Source: Dehalobacter restrictus DSM 9455 (GTDB lineage: Bacteria; Bacillota; Desulfitobacteriia; Desulfitobacteriales; Syntrophobotulaceae). Taken from it: DNA of 64,000 nucleotides. Below, one piece after another: positions 9,390-17,735 of the stretch (positions are counted from its first letter, which is position 1; every line of letters starts with the position of its first letter). The stretch lies in the NCBI RefSeq assembly GCF_000512895.1, contig NZ_CP007033.1, positions 156,659 to 220,658 on the forward strand, in the 5' to 3' direction. The position numbers and the translations under genes are program-made. The notes under the pieces are model-generated. The model was not told where the DNA came from and did no database searches. It worked only from the letters and a program-made list of their open reading frames with translations.

Positions 9390-9553
9390 TTTCACACAGC
9401 TTCTTTGCTATTTTGATATAATATTGACCATTTATGCCGCATTGCAGTAACAGCAAAGCAGAAGAATAAAAAAAGGGGCATATTACCCCTTACATACCAC
9501 CATTTTTCGCATATTATGTGCTATGCAATGTAATCCCCATTCCAGTTTGACCT
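9359..9553 (-). mobile_element. IS1182-type element remnant (right end, inverted copy)
   Basis: The reverse complement matches 14296-14490 over 195 bases with about three differences. It encodes the last codons of the transposase (VKLEWGLHCIAHNMRKMVV, stop) plus the non-coding right end and terminal repeat (AGGGGCTGTGCTGAAACTT on the plus strand at 9365). The 5' part of the transposase is missing. The plus-strand end supplies the stop codon of thiE. Confidence 0.82.
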
Positions 9554-9635
9554 GAGATGCACATCAGCTTGATGACTTTTTACGTCGCGTTTCAATCAGT
9601 ACTAAAGCCACCAACAAAAGTAGTATTCAATTAGA

Positions 9636-9674
9636 GAAGAATCCCGCTGTTCGGTCGTGACAACGGGATTCTTC
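9636..9674. terminator. Strong hairpin downstream of the DUF3102 gene
   Basis: GAAGAATCCCG (9636-9646) pairs perfectly with CGGGATTCTTC (9664-9674). It lies just past the stop of the minus-strand gene at 9691. There is no convincing T run on either strand, so it may be a weak terminator or an RNA-stabilising stem. Confidence 0.5.
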
Positions 9675-9690
9675 ACAACAGGATTTTTAT

Positions 9691-10470
9691 TTACAGTTCC
9701 GGAATATCCTTTGCCCATATCTCATCCCGCGCCCGCTGAATCAGAAACTCATAGACTTTATCCTTATAGGCAACGAAGGTGTCCGGGTCGCTTTGTTTGA
9801 TCTTATCGAGCTGGAACCACAGTTCTTTGATCACCCGGTCCAGTTCCCCGTAGAGAAAGGCGATATTGTTGGCGCGTACCTTGGTCGACGCACTGCTCAA
9901 GTTCTTGCGCAGGGAGTTCAGGGATTTATAAGCGGTTGTTTTTTTGATGGAGGTTACCTCGTTCTGCAGGTTTTCGGCTTTTCGTTCTAGCCGGCTCTTG
10001 GCCGTAAACAATTCCTGGGCGTTTTTATCTAATACGGCGTTCGCTTGGGCCAGCCGGGCGGACTTTTCCTTTTCCTCCTCCAGGGCTTGCTGCAGGACCG
10101 CTTTTTCCTGTTCGGCCTGTTCCTTCTTCCGCCGGGCCTGATTCCAGTCGTCAATCGCCTTTTGCAGCTCGCGGGTAGACGTTCTCGCGACATCCGTGTC
10201 CGTGATGAAAGCGGCTCTTTCCTCTTCCGGTACGCCTAAGAGGATGTAGGCCTGTGAAAAGCTCAGTTCGGGTATTTCCTGGTCCGGTTCGCCGTCGGTG
10301 AAGATAGAAAGCTGTTTGACGCCGTACTCCTGGTAGAGGCGCATCATTTTTTCGGCCGTATCCTGGGAGTAGCTGACCTCCTCTTTCAGCCAACGGCCCC
10401 ATTCCCCATACTTGACCTGTTCCTTGATCTCCGTCAGCCGCCGCCCGATCTCGATGGCGCTGCTGAGCAC
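9691..10470 (-). CDS. DUF3102-family protein, probably 5'-damaged
   Basis: 259 residues from GTG 10470. Residues 1-110 resemble the DUF3102 domain (SAIEIGRRLTEIKEQVKYGEWGRWLKEEV, then YSQDTAEKMMRLYQEYG); residues 108-180 are a charged coiled coil (RRKKEQAEQEKAVLQQALEE); the tail is helical (WFQLDKIKQSDPDTFVAYKDKVYEF). The family often occurs on phages and integrative elements; its function is unknown. The same frame stays open for 23 more codons upstream (10539-10471) and reads PESPQLIASEINLIKRQTHR, which looks like the true DUF3102 N-terminus. There is no ATG, GTG or TTG there before a TAA at 10542-10540, and the GTG has no ribosome site. Confidence 0.6.
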   Translation of the reverse strand: MLSSAIEIGRRLTEIKEQVKYGEWGRWLKEEVSYSQDTAEKMMRLYQEYGVKQLSIFTDGEPDQEIPELSFSQAYILLGVPEEERAAFITDTDVARTSTRELQKAIDDWNQARRKKEQAEQEKAVLQQALEEEKEKSARLAQANAVLDKNAQELFTAKSRLERKAENLQNEVTSIKKTTAYKSLNSLRKNLSSASTKVRANNIAFLYGELDRVIKELWFQLDKIKQSDPDTFVAYKDKVYEFLIQRARDEIWAKDIPEL

Positions 10471-10640
10471 GATCCGATGGGTCTGTCTTTTGATCAGGTT
10501 AATTTCCGACGCGATTAACTGCGGCGACTCCGGATATTTTTAAGGACAACCTGTAACCCCCGGGACAAAATATTCATAAAGTAGTTAATGAGGACAGGCG
10601 AGACAAGTCAGCCTGTCAAAGAGAAAGGAGGTGCACAGCC

Positions 10641-10871
10641 ATGCCTGTCACCATGATCCCGTTAAGTTCGGTTCTGGCCGGACGCTATCAGATCGGTACG
10701 ACGCCGGCCGGCGGTCCGATCCTCAGGAAAAAAGGACTGAATTATGTTAAGCCTGACGCCACGGAGCAAGCCCTTTATGATGTCATTTCAGCCTTATACA
10801 GTTTGAGTCAACATGAACTGCAGGATATCCTGTTGCAGAAGAATTACCGGCTTGAGTTCGAAGAGGGATAA
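10641..10871 (+). CDS. DUF1659-family small protein
   Basis: 76 residues, ATG at 10641 with GAAAGGAGG upstream. The pattern (VLAGRYQIGTTPAGGPILRKKGLNYVKPDA, then LYDVISALYSLSQHEL) fits the small DUF1659 proteins of Firmicutes. The family is very commonly followed by a DUF2922 gene, as here. Function is unknown; no signal peptide or membrane segment is visible. Confidence 0.7.
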   Translation: MPVTMIPLSSVLAGRYQIGTTPAGGPILRKKGLNYVKPDATEQALYDVISALYSLSQHELQDILLQKNYRLEFEEG

Positions 10872-10908
10872 GGTTTCTGCCGGTTTGGGCGGGAAAGGAG
10901 GTGATCAT

Positions 10909-11142
10909 ATGGCAAATACCAGATATGTTCGCCTGACGTTTGCCACCACAGGTGGCAAAACTTTCGGCATTAACGTGCCGGATCCGATCGAAGGCCTGAC
11001 GAAGGCTCAGTGCGAAGCCGTCATGGATACGGTTATCGAGCGGAATATTTTCCTCACTTCCAGTGGGGAGTTACAATTAATGCGGGACGTTAAGGTCTAC
11101 GACAACAACGTGGAGGATCTCTATGATCCTCCCGAAGGATAA
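10909..11142 (+). CDS. DUF2922-family small protein
   Basis: 77 residues from ATG 10909, chosen because a perfect AAAGGAGGTGATC lies just upstream; the open frame from 10813 overlaps the previous gene and has no site. Sequence features: YVRLTFATTGGKTFGINVPDP, then ITKAQ-like GLTKAQCEAVMDTVIERNIF and a ...DVKVYDNNVEDLYDPP end, typical of DUF2922. It lies 37 bases after the DUF1659 gene and is probably co-transcribed. Role unknown. Confidence 0.7.
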   Translation: MANTRYVRLTFATTGGKTFGINVPDPIEGLTKAQCEAVMDTVIERNIFLTSSGELQLMRDVKVYDNNVEDLYDPPEG

Positions 11143-11158
11143 GCGTGCCTAGCGCTCT

Positions 11159-11184
11159 GGAGCTGTTGTTTTGGCAACAGCTTC
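11159..11184 (+). terminator. Possible terminator after the DUF2922 gene
   Basis: AGCTGTTG pairs with CAACAGCT around a TTTTGG loop, about 17 bases after the stop. The following tract is only moderately T-rich (CAGCCCTTTT). Confidence 0.45.
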
Positions 11185-11206
11185 AGCCCTTTTCCCTCCA
11201 GTACAT

Positions 11207-11335
11207 TTAAGTAAGAATGTAAGCGTCAGAGATGATCACCGTGGTTGTGCAGTGTTGTTTTGCTATATCCTGAACCCTTTTCTGTGTTTCAGGGTACATC
11301 CATAATGGAAATCTTTTTTTGTTTCCCTCTGACAT
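11207..11335 (-). pseudogene. Truncated ribbon-helix-helix-like protein
   Basis: 42 codons from ATG 11335, with GGAGGTT nine bases upstream. The start MSEGNKKRFPLWMYPETQKR followed by VQDIAK is typical of small Firmicute proteins of about 90 residues with a ribbon-helix-helix fold. Those proteins normally continue with a segment like NCKSRSEFIEKAI. Here the frame diverges after QHCTTT and stops at 11207, so the DNA-binding half is missing. Probably a degraded gene. Confidence 0.5.
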
Positions 11336-11410
11336 TCTGTTTAACCTCCTATCGTCGAAGTAAAAGTTCGGAGAAAAAATCGCGTGAAAAGATGCCCCGA
11401 ACTCTCCCAC

Positions 11411-11452
11411 AAAAAGACAAAAGGAGCGATAGCTTCTTCCTGCTATTGCTCC
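11411..11452 (-). terminator. Minus-strand terminator of the secreted-protein operon
   Basis: GGAGCGATAGC (11423-11433) pairs with GCTATTGCTCC (11442-11452), with one G-T pair. On the minus strand the stem is followed by TTTTGTCTTTTTG. It lies about 90 bases downstream of the minus-strand gene ending at 11540. Confidence 0.7.
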
Positions 11453-11539
11453 CATAAAATATTCGCCTAATTTTACATCAATTTTGAGTTTATATAGAGT
11501 TCGGGATACACCCCATACACCCGTGCCATTCCTTGAAGT

Positions 11540-12304
11540 TTACAAATCACCTAAGACGTCATTAATAGTTTCAAATTTTCCACTTTCGTTATTCTTTACT
11601 TTTATCGTTGACATTTCGTCTTTAATTAATTTTTTAGATTCTGATTTTGCCATTGTGCTTTTATCAATTTCTCTCAAACCATCCTGCAAAAATACAATGC
11701 CGTATCTATCATAATCAGGATCATATTTTAAATACATTAAATATGTTTTACCTTGTTCTATATTTATGTTGCCCATTGTATAGGATGAAACATACTTTGT
11801 CTTTTTCTCTTCATTTGTAAGCGTCTTGGTTAATTCTACTTTTGTTTTTTGACTTTCAGTTAGTCCTTTTTCATATTCACTAAAACTAATTACTCCGCCA
11901 AGTCTTATAAATGGAATAATATTATCCTCAACATTTCCTTTGATAACTTTTTCAACTTTTATTTTGCCAATAGTTTGAATATCTGTATATAATTCTTCTT
12001 TAGGATTATAGTTTATACTTCCATCTACTGATTGGACTGTCCCGATAATTATAAAATCCGAATTTTCATTTCTAACTTTTTTATCAGTAGTATTGATTAA
12101 ATAATCTAATTCAGATCTTAAGTCTAATACTACATCTTTATTCTCCGTAGTTGAACTTAAGCTATTTACATTTTTATCTATTGTGTTTTTAATGTTTGCA
12201 GATGCTAATACGGAATTGTTGCTTGTCTTAGATAATATAGTAATTCCACTCAATAATAGTATAAAAAATATACTACTAAAAATTATAACGGTTTTCTTTT
12301 TCAT
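11540..12304 (-). CDS. Secreted or membrane-anchored protein of unknown function
   Basis: 254 residues with a Lys-rich N-terminus and one hydrophobic segment (residues 4-25), a signal peptide or N-terminal anchor without a lipobox. The mature part has a beta-rich middle (FIIIGTVQSVDGSINYNP, IGKIKVEKVIKGNV, TYLMYLKYDPDYDRYGIVFL) with the look of an OB-like or cystatin-like secreted domain; I do not recognise a named family. Codon use is strongly AT-biased compared with the neighbours. It lies 20 bases downstream of the matrixin-like protease gene with its own GGAGG site, so the two are probably co-expressed; the product could be a partner or inhibitor of the protease, which is a guess. Confidence 0.65.
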   Translation of the reverse strand: MKKKTVIIFSSIFFILLLSGITILSKTSNNSVLASANIKNTIDKNVNSLSSTTENKDVVLDLRSELDYLINTTDKKVRNENSDFIIIGTVQSVDGSINYNPKEELYTDIQTIGKIKVEKVIKGNVEDNIIPFIRLGGVISFSEYEKGLTESQKTKVELTKTLTNEEKKTKYVSSYTMGNINIEQGKTYLMYLKYDPDYDRYGIVFLQDGLREIDKSTMAKSESKKLIKDEMSTIKVKNNESGKFETINDVLGDL

Positions 12305-12324
12305 GAAAATCCCTCCTTGTATTA

Positions 12325-12918
12325 TTAATATTTTGCATTTATTGCATCATTATCTTCTTGTTGTACAGTTTGTACTGTCCTACCATAGGCAGTTTGGCAC
12401 ATAATACTACCTGTGGGGTTACTATTATAATGTGCCAACCCGAATGCGTGTCCCATTTCATGTGCCGTTACTCCTTGCCTTAATGAAGAAGACAAAGTTG
12501 ATAGTGCAGTATTATTTAAATAAATTTCTGAATACAACCAATTACTTAAATTTGGGTCTATTTCATAACCAGACGCATTCATTGGGCGAGTTTGTCCTCC
12601 TATATTATCTCCATCTGGACCCCAATAGGAGCTAGTCTTAGCATAGAAATCAATTGCGGTTCCACTATTTGTACTTTTAATATATAAATATATTGGATTA
12701 GATCCATAGCCTGTATGTTCCCAGTTATATGCGGCATCTCTAATCGGAGTATATAGAGGATTACTTGAACCATTCTCTATATAATAATATACATTAACTC
12801 CTCTAGAGCATGAATAAGTAAATGTAGGTGTTATTGCAAATACGGGTGTCGCCAAAAGAATAGTAAATAATGTTGATAAAATTATAGAACACAGATATTT
12901 TTTTGGTTTCATGTTCAT
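12325..12918 (-). CDS. Secreted matrixin-like metalloprotease
   Basis: 197 residues from ATG 12918, chosen over the longer frame (12987) because AAGGGATG lies about ten bases upstream and a proper signal peptide follows (residues 5-27, ending TPVFA). The zinc motif HEMGHAFGLAH fits the metzincin consensus HExxHxxGxxH, followed by a possible Met-turn, GSIMCQ. The spacing is that of matrixin/astacin-type enzymes, without an obvious long propeptide. Likely secreted and Zn-dependent. It is the first gene of an AT-rich two-gene unit inside the IS-bounded islet. Confidence 0.8.
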   Translation of the reverse strand: MNMKPKKYLCSIILSTLFTILLATPVFAITPTFTYSCSRGVNVYYYIENGSSNPLYTPIRDAAYNWEHTGYGSNPIYLYIKSTNSGTAIDFYAKTSSYWGPDGDNIGGQTRPMNASGYEIDPNLSNWLYSEIYLNNTALSTLSSSLRQGVTAHEMGHAFGLAHYNSNPTGSIMCQTAYGRTVQTVQQEDNDAINAKY

Positions 12919-13420
12919 GAATAAACATCCCTTCATCAGATATTTTTTACCAATAATTCTTGATAGGTTTTCAATTCCAACGTTCATTTTTCATGAGAAC
13001 TGCCTCTTCAATTTAATTTAGTTAAATTAAACCAGACCTGAACTTTATTAAGCAAAGTTATGGACGTCGCCCTTGATAAACAGTACCCTTGGAAGTCCTG
13101 TTTATTGGGGGTTTCTTTATTGTAATATTTCTATTGCCTCACTCTTAAATGTCCTAATAATAAATCACCTCACTTTGGATATTTTTTTGCTACTTTCAAT
13201 AAAAGCGTAAATTTCCAATATTGCTTTCTCATTACATAAAGACAATCACAATGACTTTTCGCAACACATTTTTATAGAATTCAAATAAAAAATAAAGGTC
13301 CATTGTCCAAGCTACGGACAGAGATAGAAAAAACGCTTGTTCTATTTTTGGTAAAATTGACTTATAAAGAGAGAAATAAACCCCTAAAGGTGGTTTTCGT
13401 CAGACAATAATAAATATAGA
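12919..13420. other. AT-rich intergenic stretch
   Basis: About 500 bases without a convincing gene. It should hold the promoter of the matrixin gene. The one clear structure is an imperfect hairpin, ATAAACAG (about 13077) with CTGTTTAT (about 13101), followed by TGGGGGTTTCTTT. I see no coding frame with family features. Confidence 0.5.
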
Positions 13421-14484
13421 AGGGGCTGTGTGAAAACTAGCCCGAAGAAGCCGTCTAGAACGCAAGTTTTAGGCGGCTTTTCATACCATATAGAAAGCAA
13501 AAAATGGTAAAATATAAACATAGATATATAGTAAAAGCAGGTGAAAAAAGTTGTCAAAACCCGAGCAAAAGGTACATAACAAAGTCATTTTTAAAGAATA
13601 TAACCAAAATCAGCTGAGTCTGCCCATCGACCTAGAGAGCCTGATTCCCCCGAATCATATGGTTAGAGTAATCAACACGGCCATAAAAAAAATGAACCTG
13701 GAACCACTCTATGCCCAGTATCCCGGCAAAGGAAGATCCAGTTTTCATCCGATAATGATGACAAAACTCGTTGTTTATGCCTATTTCGATAAAACATATT
13801 CCAGCCGCAGGATCGAAAAAGCTGCCAGAGAAAATATTATGTATATGTGGATCTGCGGAGGCAATGTCCCTGATTACAAGACTATCAATACCTTTCGCGG
13901 GGAAGGGATGAAGGATGTGATTCTCGACGTTTTCAGTGAAGTTGTAGAACTGCTTATAGAAGAAGGATATATCAAACTCGAAAACTACTTTATGGATGGC
14001 ACAAAAATCGAAGCCAATGCCAACAAATACAGCTGGGTATGGGGGAAATCATCCAAACGCTACAAAGAAAACCTGCGTCAAAAGTGTCAGGAACTTATTC
14101 AATATGCCGAACAAGAAAATGACGAAGAGAACGCAGAATACGGGGAGCGAAACCTGGAAGAACTTGAAACCGACAAACCTATCGATTCTACAGCAATCGA
14201 AGCAGCAGTAAAACGTATCGATGAAAGGCTGTCCCAAATCCCGAAAGATAAAAAACTCAAAAAAGCCAAACGAATAATAGAAAAAGAATTGAGCAAGGTC
14301 AAACTGAAATGGGGATTACATTGCATAGCACATAATATGCGAAAAATGGTGGTCTGTAAGGGGTAATATGCCCCTTTTTTTATTCTTCTGCTTTGCTGTT
14401 ACTGCAATGCGGCATAAATGGTCAATATTATATCAAAATAGCAAAGAAGCTGTGTGAAACTATTTAAGTTTCAGCACAGCCTCT
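13421..14484 (+). mobile_element. Non-autonomous IS1182-family element
   Basis: Bounded by imperfect terminal inverted repeats: AGGGGCTGTGTGAAAACTA at 13421 and, reversed at 14484, AGAGGCTGTGCTGAAACTT. It is 1064 bp with one transposase gene that lacks its middle. Its right 195 bases are repeated in inverted orientation at 9359-9553. No clean target duplication is evident. Confidence 0.8.
13551..14366 (+). pseudogene. IS1182-family transposase with internal deletion
   Basis: 271 codons from TTG 13551, with AGGTG upstream. The N-terminal part is normal (SLPIDLESLIPPNHMVRVIN, PYKTINTFR-like PDYKTINTFRGEGMKDV, YFMDGTKIEANANKYSWVWGKS), giving the first catalytic Asp (FMDGTK). After KKAKRIIEKE the sequence jumps directly to LSKVKLKWGLHCIAHNMRKM, which belongs to the C-terminus after the catalytic Glu. 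Full-length relatives are roughly 450-500 residues, so the region with the second Asp and the Glu is gone. It cannot transpose alone. Confidence 0.82.
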
Positions 14485-14519
14485 TTCGTAATCAGTTATG
14501 TTGTAATCATCATAAATGC

Positions 14520-15104
14520 TTAACTTAGGTAACCGTTCCAACCAGCTTCAAAAGCTTTCAGATTAACTGCCAGTAGTTTAGACGGGACTGTTTCCCGGAT
14601 AACATCAAGCCAAATCTGCTTGTCGATCTTCAGGCATCTGGCCAGCAATCCCAGCAAAACAACGTTGACTGCTTTGGCGTTGCCAGCTTCGACAGCCTTT
14701 TCGAGCCCGTTGATGATAAAAACTTCTTTACGTTCTTTTTCAATAATATCCAACACATCGGAAGGATATTGCGCAGCTCCGACGACTACCGGCATAGGAT
14801 CGATTCTTTGGTCATTAATTAAGATGCTGCCATCCTTTTTCAGATAGGGCAGCCAGCGGAGAGCCTCCAGCTTCTCAAAAGCGAGTATAATATCCGCTTC
14901 ACCTTCAGGAATGATCGGGGAGGCGACTTCTTTGCCGTATCTTACCTGGGTAACCACACTCCCGCCCCGCTGAGCCATCCCGTGAATCTCCGAGACCTTA
15001 ACGTCCTGGCCGGTCATTTGGACGGCGCCCGCCATCACTCGGCTCGCAAGGATTGTCCCTTGTCCACCTACACCAACAATAAGAATATTCGTGATATCAA
15101 TCAT
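14520..15104 (-). CDS. iorB: Indolepyruvate:ferredoxin oxidoreductase, beta subunit
   Basis: 194 residues from ATG 15104 with GAAGGTGG upstream; the ATG overlaps the iorA stop by eight bases. The fold is the gamma-type domain of 2-oxoacid:ferredoxin oxidoreductases: NILIVGVGGQGTILASRVMA at the N-terminus, SEIHGMAQRGGSVVTQVRYG, and EADIILAFEKLEALRWLPYL. With IorA it oxidatively decarboxylates aryl pyruvates from aromatic amino acids to aryl-acetyl-CoA and reduces ferredoxin. The gene ends about 30 bases from the IS1182 terminal repeat. Confidence 0.93.
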   Translation of the reverse strand: MIDITNILIVGVGGQGTILASRVMAGAVQMTGQDVKVSEIHGMAQRGGSVVTQVRYGKEVASPIIPEGEADIILAFEKLEALRWLPYLKKDGSILINDQRIDPMPVVVGAAQYPSDVLDIIEKERKEVFIINGLEKAVEAGNAKAVNVVLLGLLARCLKIDKQIWLDVIRETVPSKLLAVNLKAFEAGWNGYLS

Positions 15105-16860
15105 TGGCGCCACCTTCTTTCTTGATTGCTTCGCTGGGGCAGACAGTTGCACATAGCCCGCAACCTACACACTGAGCAAGGTTGATCCTGACTTCTTTTC
15201 CTTCCTTGGCGATACAGGGACAGCCTAATTTAAGACAGCGTAGACAGCCGGTACAAGCTTCTGTGGATATGCGATAAGGGTTATTCTTGCTTTTATCGAT
15301 TAAGGCGCAAATCCGCTGGGTAATAATTACGGAAGGCTCTTCAGCAGCCAGCTCTTCTTTGATGATTTTCTCCAGTTCGTCCAGCTTAAACGGGTCAACA
15401 GCCCGGACCCTTTCTACGCCGACGGCCTTGGCCAGAAGGACGAGATCAATTTCTTTGGTAGGTTCTCCTTTAACAGTAAAACCGGTCGTCGGATTATGCT
15501 GGTGGCCGGTCATTGCCGTGATGCGGTTATCCAGAATAATGGTCGTTGTTGTTGCTTTATTGTATACGACGTCAACAAGTGCAGTTATCCCGGAATGAAT
15601 GAAAGTGGAATCCCCAATCACCGCTACCAGATTGCGGGCGAAATCCTTACCTCTGGCTTTCTCCATGCCCATGGCAGTACCGATACTTGCTCCCATACAG
15701 ATGGTCGTGTCAATGGCTTTAAGCGGAGCAAGGCAGCCAAGCGTATAACAACCAATATCACCGGCGACGGTGACTTTAAGCTTATTAAGTACATAGAAAA
15801 GACCTCTGTGCGGACAGCCGGGACATAGGACAGGAGGACGCGGAGGAATTTCATATTGCAGTTGATCTGGTTCGGTCGTCTCACGGGGAGAACAGTCCCC
15901 AAGCGTCTGCATGATTTTGGCGGCAATCGTTTCCGGCAGTAGTTCCCCGATCAGCGGAAAAGTATCCTTGCCATGAACATCAAGACCCCAGGACCTCACA
16001 TACTCTTCGATAAAAGGTTCCAACTCTTCGACAATATATAACTGATCTACTTTGTTCGCAAAGTCCATAATCATTTTTTGGGGCAGCGGGAAGGTCATGC
16101 CAAGTTTTAAGATTGAAACTTCCGGTAAAACTTCTTTGACATACTGGTAGGTTACGCCGCTGGTAATTACTCCAATCTTCGTATCGTTCCATTCAACGCG
16201 GTTTAGATCGGTACTTTCAGCGTAGTCTTTTAGTTTTATTAGCCTATCCTCAACAACCACATGGCGGTGACGGGCATTTGCGGGAATCATCACATATTTG
16301 GAAGGATTTTTCTGATATTCCTTAATTCCTTTCTCTTTGCGGTCAGCAAGTTCGACCAGGGACTGGGAATGTGCCACCCGTGTTGTCGTTCTAAGCATAA
16401 CCGGCGTATCAAACATCTCGCTGATGTCAAAAGCCAATTTGGTAAAAACTTTGGCCTCCTGGCTGTTGGCCGGCTCTAGTACCGGAATTTTTGCTGCCCG
16501 TCCAAAATGACGGTTATCCTGTTCATTTTGAGAACTATGCATGCCCGGATCGTCAGCAGATACAAGTACCAGTCCACCGTTAACACCGGTATACGAAAGT
16601 GTAAACAAGGGATCTGCTGCTACGTTTACCCCGACATGTTTCATGGAGACAAGCGCTCTTCCGCCGGCGATCGCAGCACCCAAACCAACTTCGAGTGCTA
16701 CTTTTTCGTTCGGGGACCATTCCGCATACATCTCATCATATTTTGCTGCGTTTTCTGTAATTTCCGTACTGGGGGTTCCTGGATAAGCCGTGCATACTAC
16801 AACTCCGGCTTCCCAGGCACCTCTTGCAATCGCTTCGTTGCCTGTCAGAAGCTTTTTCAT
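15097..16860 (-). CDS. iorA: Indolepyruvate:ferredoxin oxidoreductase, alpha subunit
   Basis: 587 residues from ATG 16860, preferred over ATG 16869 because GAGAGG directly abuts the first and sits nine bases before the second. It has the pyrimidine-binding domain (LLTGNEAIARGAWEAGV, then YPGTPSTEI), the TPP-binding domain (PGCPHRGLFYVLNKL, GDIGCYTLG, MGASIGTAMGM, GDSTFIHSGI), and a C-terminal ferredoxin domain with CTGCLRCLKLGCP and CVGCGLCATVCPSEAI for two 4Fe-4S clusters. Oxygen-sensitive anaerobic amino-acid metabolism is implied. Confidence 0.95.
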   Translation of the reverse strand: MKKLLTGNEAIARGAWEAGVVVCTAYPGTPSTEITENAAKYDEMYAEWSPNEKVALEVGLGAAIAGGRALVSMKHVGVNVAADPLFTLSYTGVNGGLVLVSADDPGMHSSQNEQDNRHFGRAAKIPVLEPANSQEAKVFTKLAFDISEMFDTPVMLRTTTRVAHSQSLVELADRKEKGIKEYQKNPSKYVMIPANARHRHVVVEDRLIKLKDYAESTDLNRVEWNDTKIGVITSGVTYQYVKEVLPEVSILKLGMTFPLPQKMIMDFANKVDQLYIVEELEPFIEEYVRSWGLDVHGKDTFPLIGELLPETIAAKIMQTLGDCSPRETTEPDQLQYEIPPRPPVLCPGCPHRGLFYVLNKLKVTVAGDIGCYTLGCLAPLKAIDTTICMGASIGTAMGMEKARGKDFARNLVAVIGDSTFIHSGITALVDVVYNKATTTTIILDNRITAMTGHQHNPTTGFTVKGEPTKEIDLVLLAKAVGVERVRAVDPFKLDELEKIIKEELAAEEPSVIITQRICALIDKSKNNPYRISTEACTGCLRCLKLGCPCIAKEGKEVRINLAQCVGCGLCATVCPSEAIKKEGGAND

Positions 16861-16942
16861 TGTCCCCATCCTCTCAAATTTTAGATCTGCATTTATAAGA
16901 TATCATCAAATGTTATAGGTTGTTTTCGGTGATATAAGATTC

Positions 16943-16972
16943 ATTATAGTATGAATAAAGAAAACAGTTCAA
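16943..16972 (-). promoter_or_regulatory. Promoter of iorA-iorB
   Basis: On the minus strand TTGAAC (16972-16967) and TATAAT (16948-16943) are separated by 18 bases, giving a leader of about 75 bases before iorA. Confidence 0.6.
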
Positions 16973-17077
16973 GCAAAATCCAAGCTATTTTTTGAAAATA
17001 TCTGGATGATTGCCAAACTGTTATAATTTATATAACTGTTCAATTTATATATAGGAATCAATTTAGTGGTTCGTCAT

Positions 17078-17428
17078 TTAGTCATTTGATTCGCTTTCAA
17101 GGTCCAGGCCTTCGGGGTCTTCACTTTCAAGGAAAATATTGATTTCATCGTCAGAAAGAACATTATTTGTTTTCAGGGAGGCATAATTATCCTGGAAATG
17201 GGGCGAATAGAGCGGAGAACTGATATTCTGACCAGAGGCGACCATATCTCGGATGCGCATTAGTTCCGAATATTCATGGATGGAGATGATGACAGCCTGG
17301 GGTTTGTTATTTTTGACGATGATATAGGGATTGCCTTCATCTTCAACGGCCTGAATAACTTTTGAAGCTTGTCCACGGCCTAACTCCGAAACGGAAATCA
17401 TACAGTCAAATACCCGGCGCAAATCCAT
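17078..17428 (-). CDS. Phd/YefM-like antitoxin-type protein
   Basis: 116 residues from ATG 17428 with GGAGGGGAG upstream. The N-terminal half (ISVSELGRGQASKVIQAVED, then PYIIVKNNKPQAVIISIHEYSEL) matches the Phd/YefM antitoxin fold, which binds operator DNA. The C-terminal part is acidic (LSDDEINIFLESEDPEGLDL), as in toxin-neutralising tails. No toxin gene (RelE, Doc or PIN type) is visible on either side, so it is an orphan antitoxin or a stand-alone regulator. Confidence 0.62.
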   Translation of the reverse strand: MDLRRVFDCMISVSELGRGQASKVIQAVEDEGNPYIIVKNNKPQAVIISIHEYSELMRIRDMVASGQNISSPLYSPHFQDNYASLKTNNVLSDDEINIFLESEDPEGLDLESESND

Positions 17429-17735
17429 GCGAGAAACTCCCCTCCCTCAGCAGATCACAAATGTCATGCTCAGACAAACGTCCAAAGACATTTTGATTAT
17501 AAGCTGGAAACTGGAATAATGCAACAAGCGGCTGAATGATTTTAGTGGTAATTAACATGCATATCTGCATGAAAATAGTCGAAGAAACGACAATCCTTAT
17601 TAATAAGAGAAATAAATCAATGAGATTTGTCAAAACTTTTTTCCTGAACTGCCCTGAACCATCAATTGAACCTTTTAAGGCAACAGGCAATAAAATGAAG
17701 CGTGAACATATTATTCATTGAGGAGTGTCGGTAAA
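17429..17735. other. Intergenic region between divergent genes
   Basis: About 300 bases between the Phd-like gene (leftward) and the ATPase gene (rightward). Small frames are present on both strands but have no family features. A palindrome, CATGCA-TATC-TGCATG, lies near 17556 and could be an operator for the Phd-like protein; this is speculative. Confidence 0.4.

Noticed and set aside
9359..14490. A defence island or toxin-antitoxin system in the IS-bounded islet
   Set aside because: None of its genes has a nuclease, toxin or restriction domain that I can recognise; DUF1659/DUF2922 pairs are common outside defence regions.
17406..17721. Small frames on both strands between the Phd-like and ATPase genes
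   Set aside because: No family features, low-complexity hydrophobic runs and no supported ribosome site.
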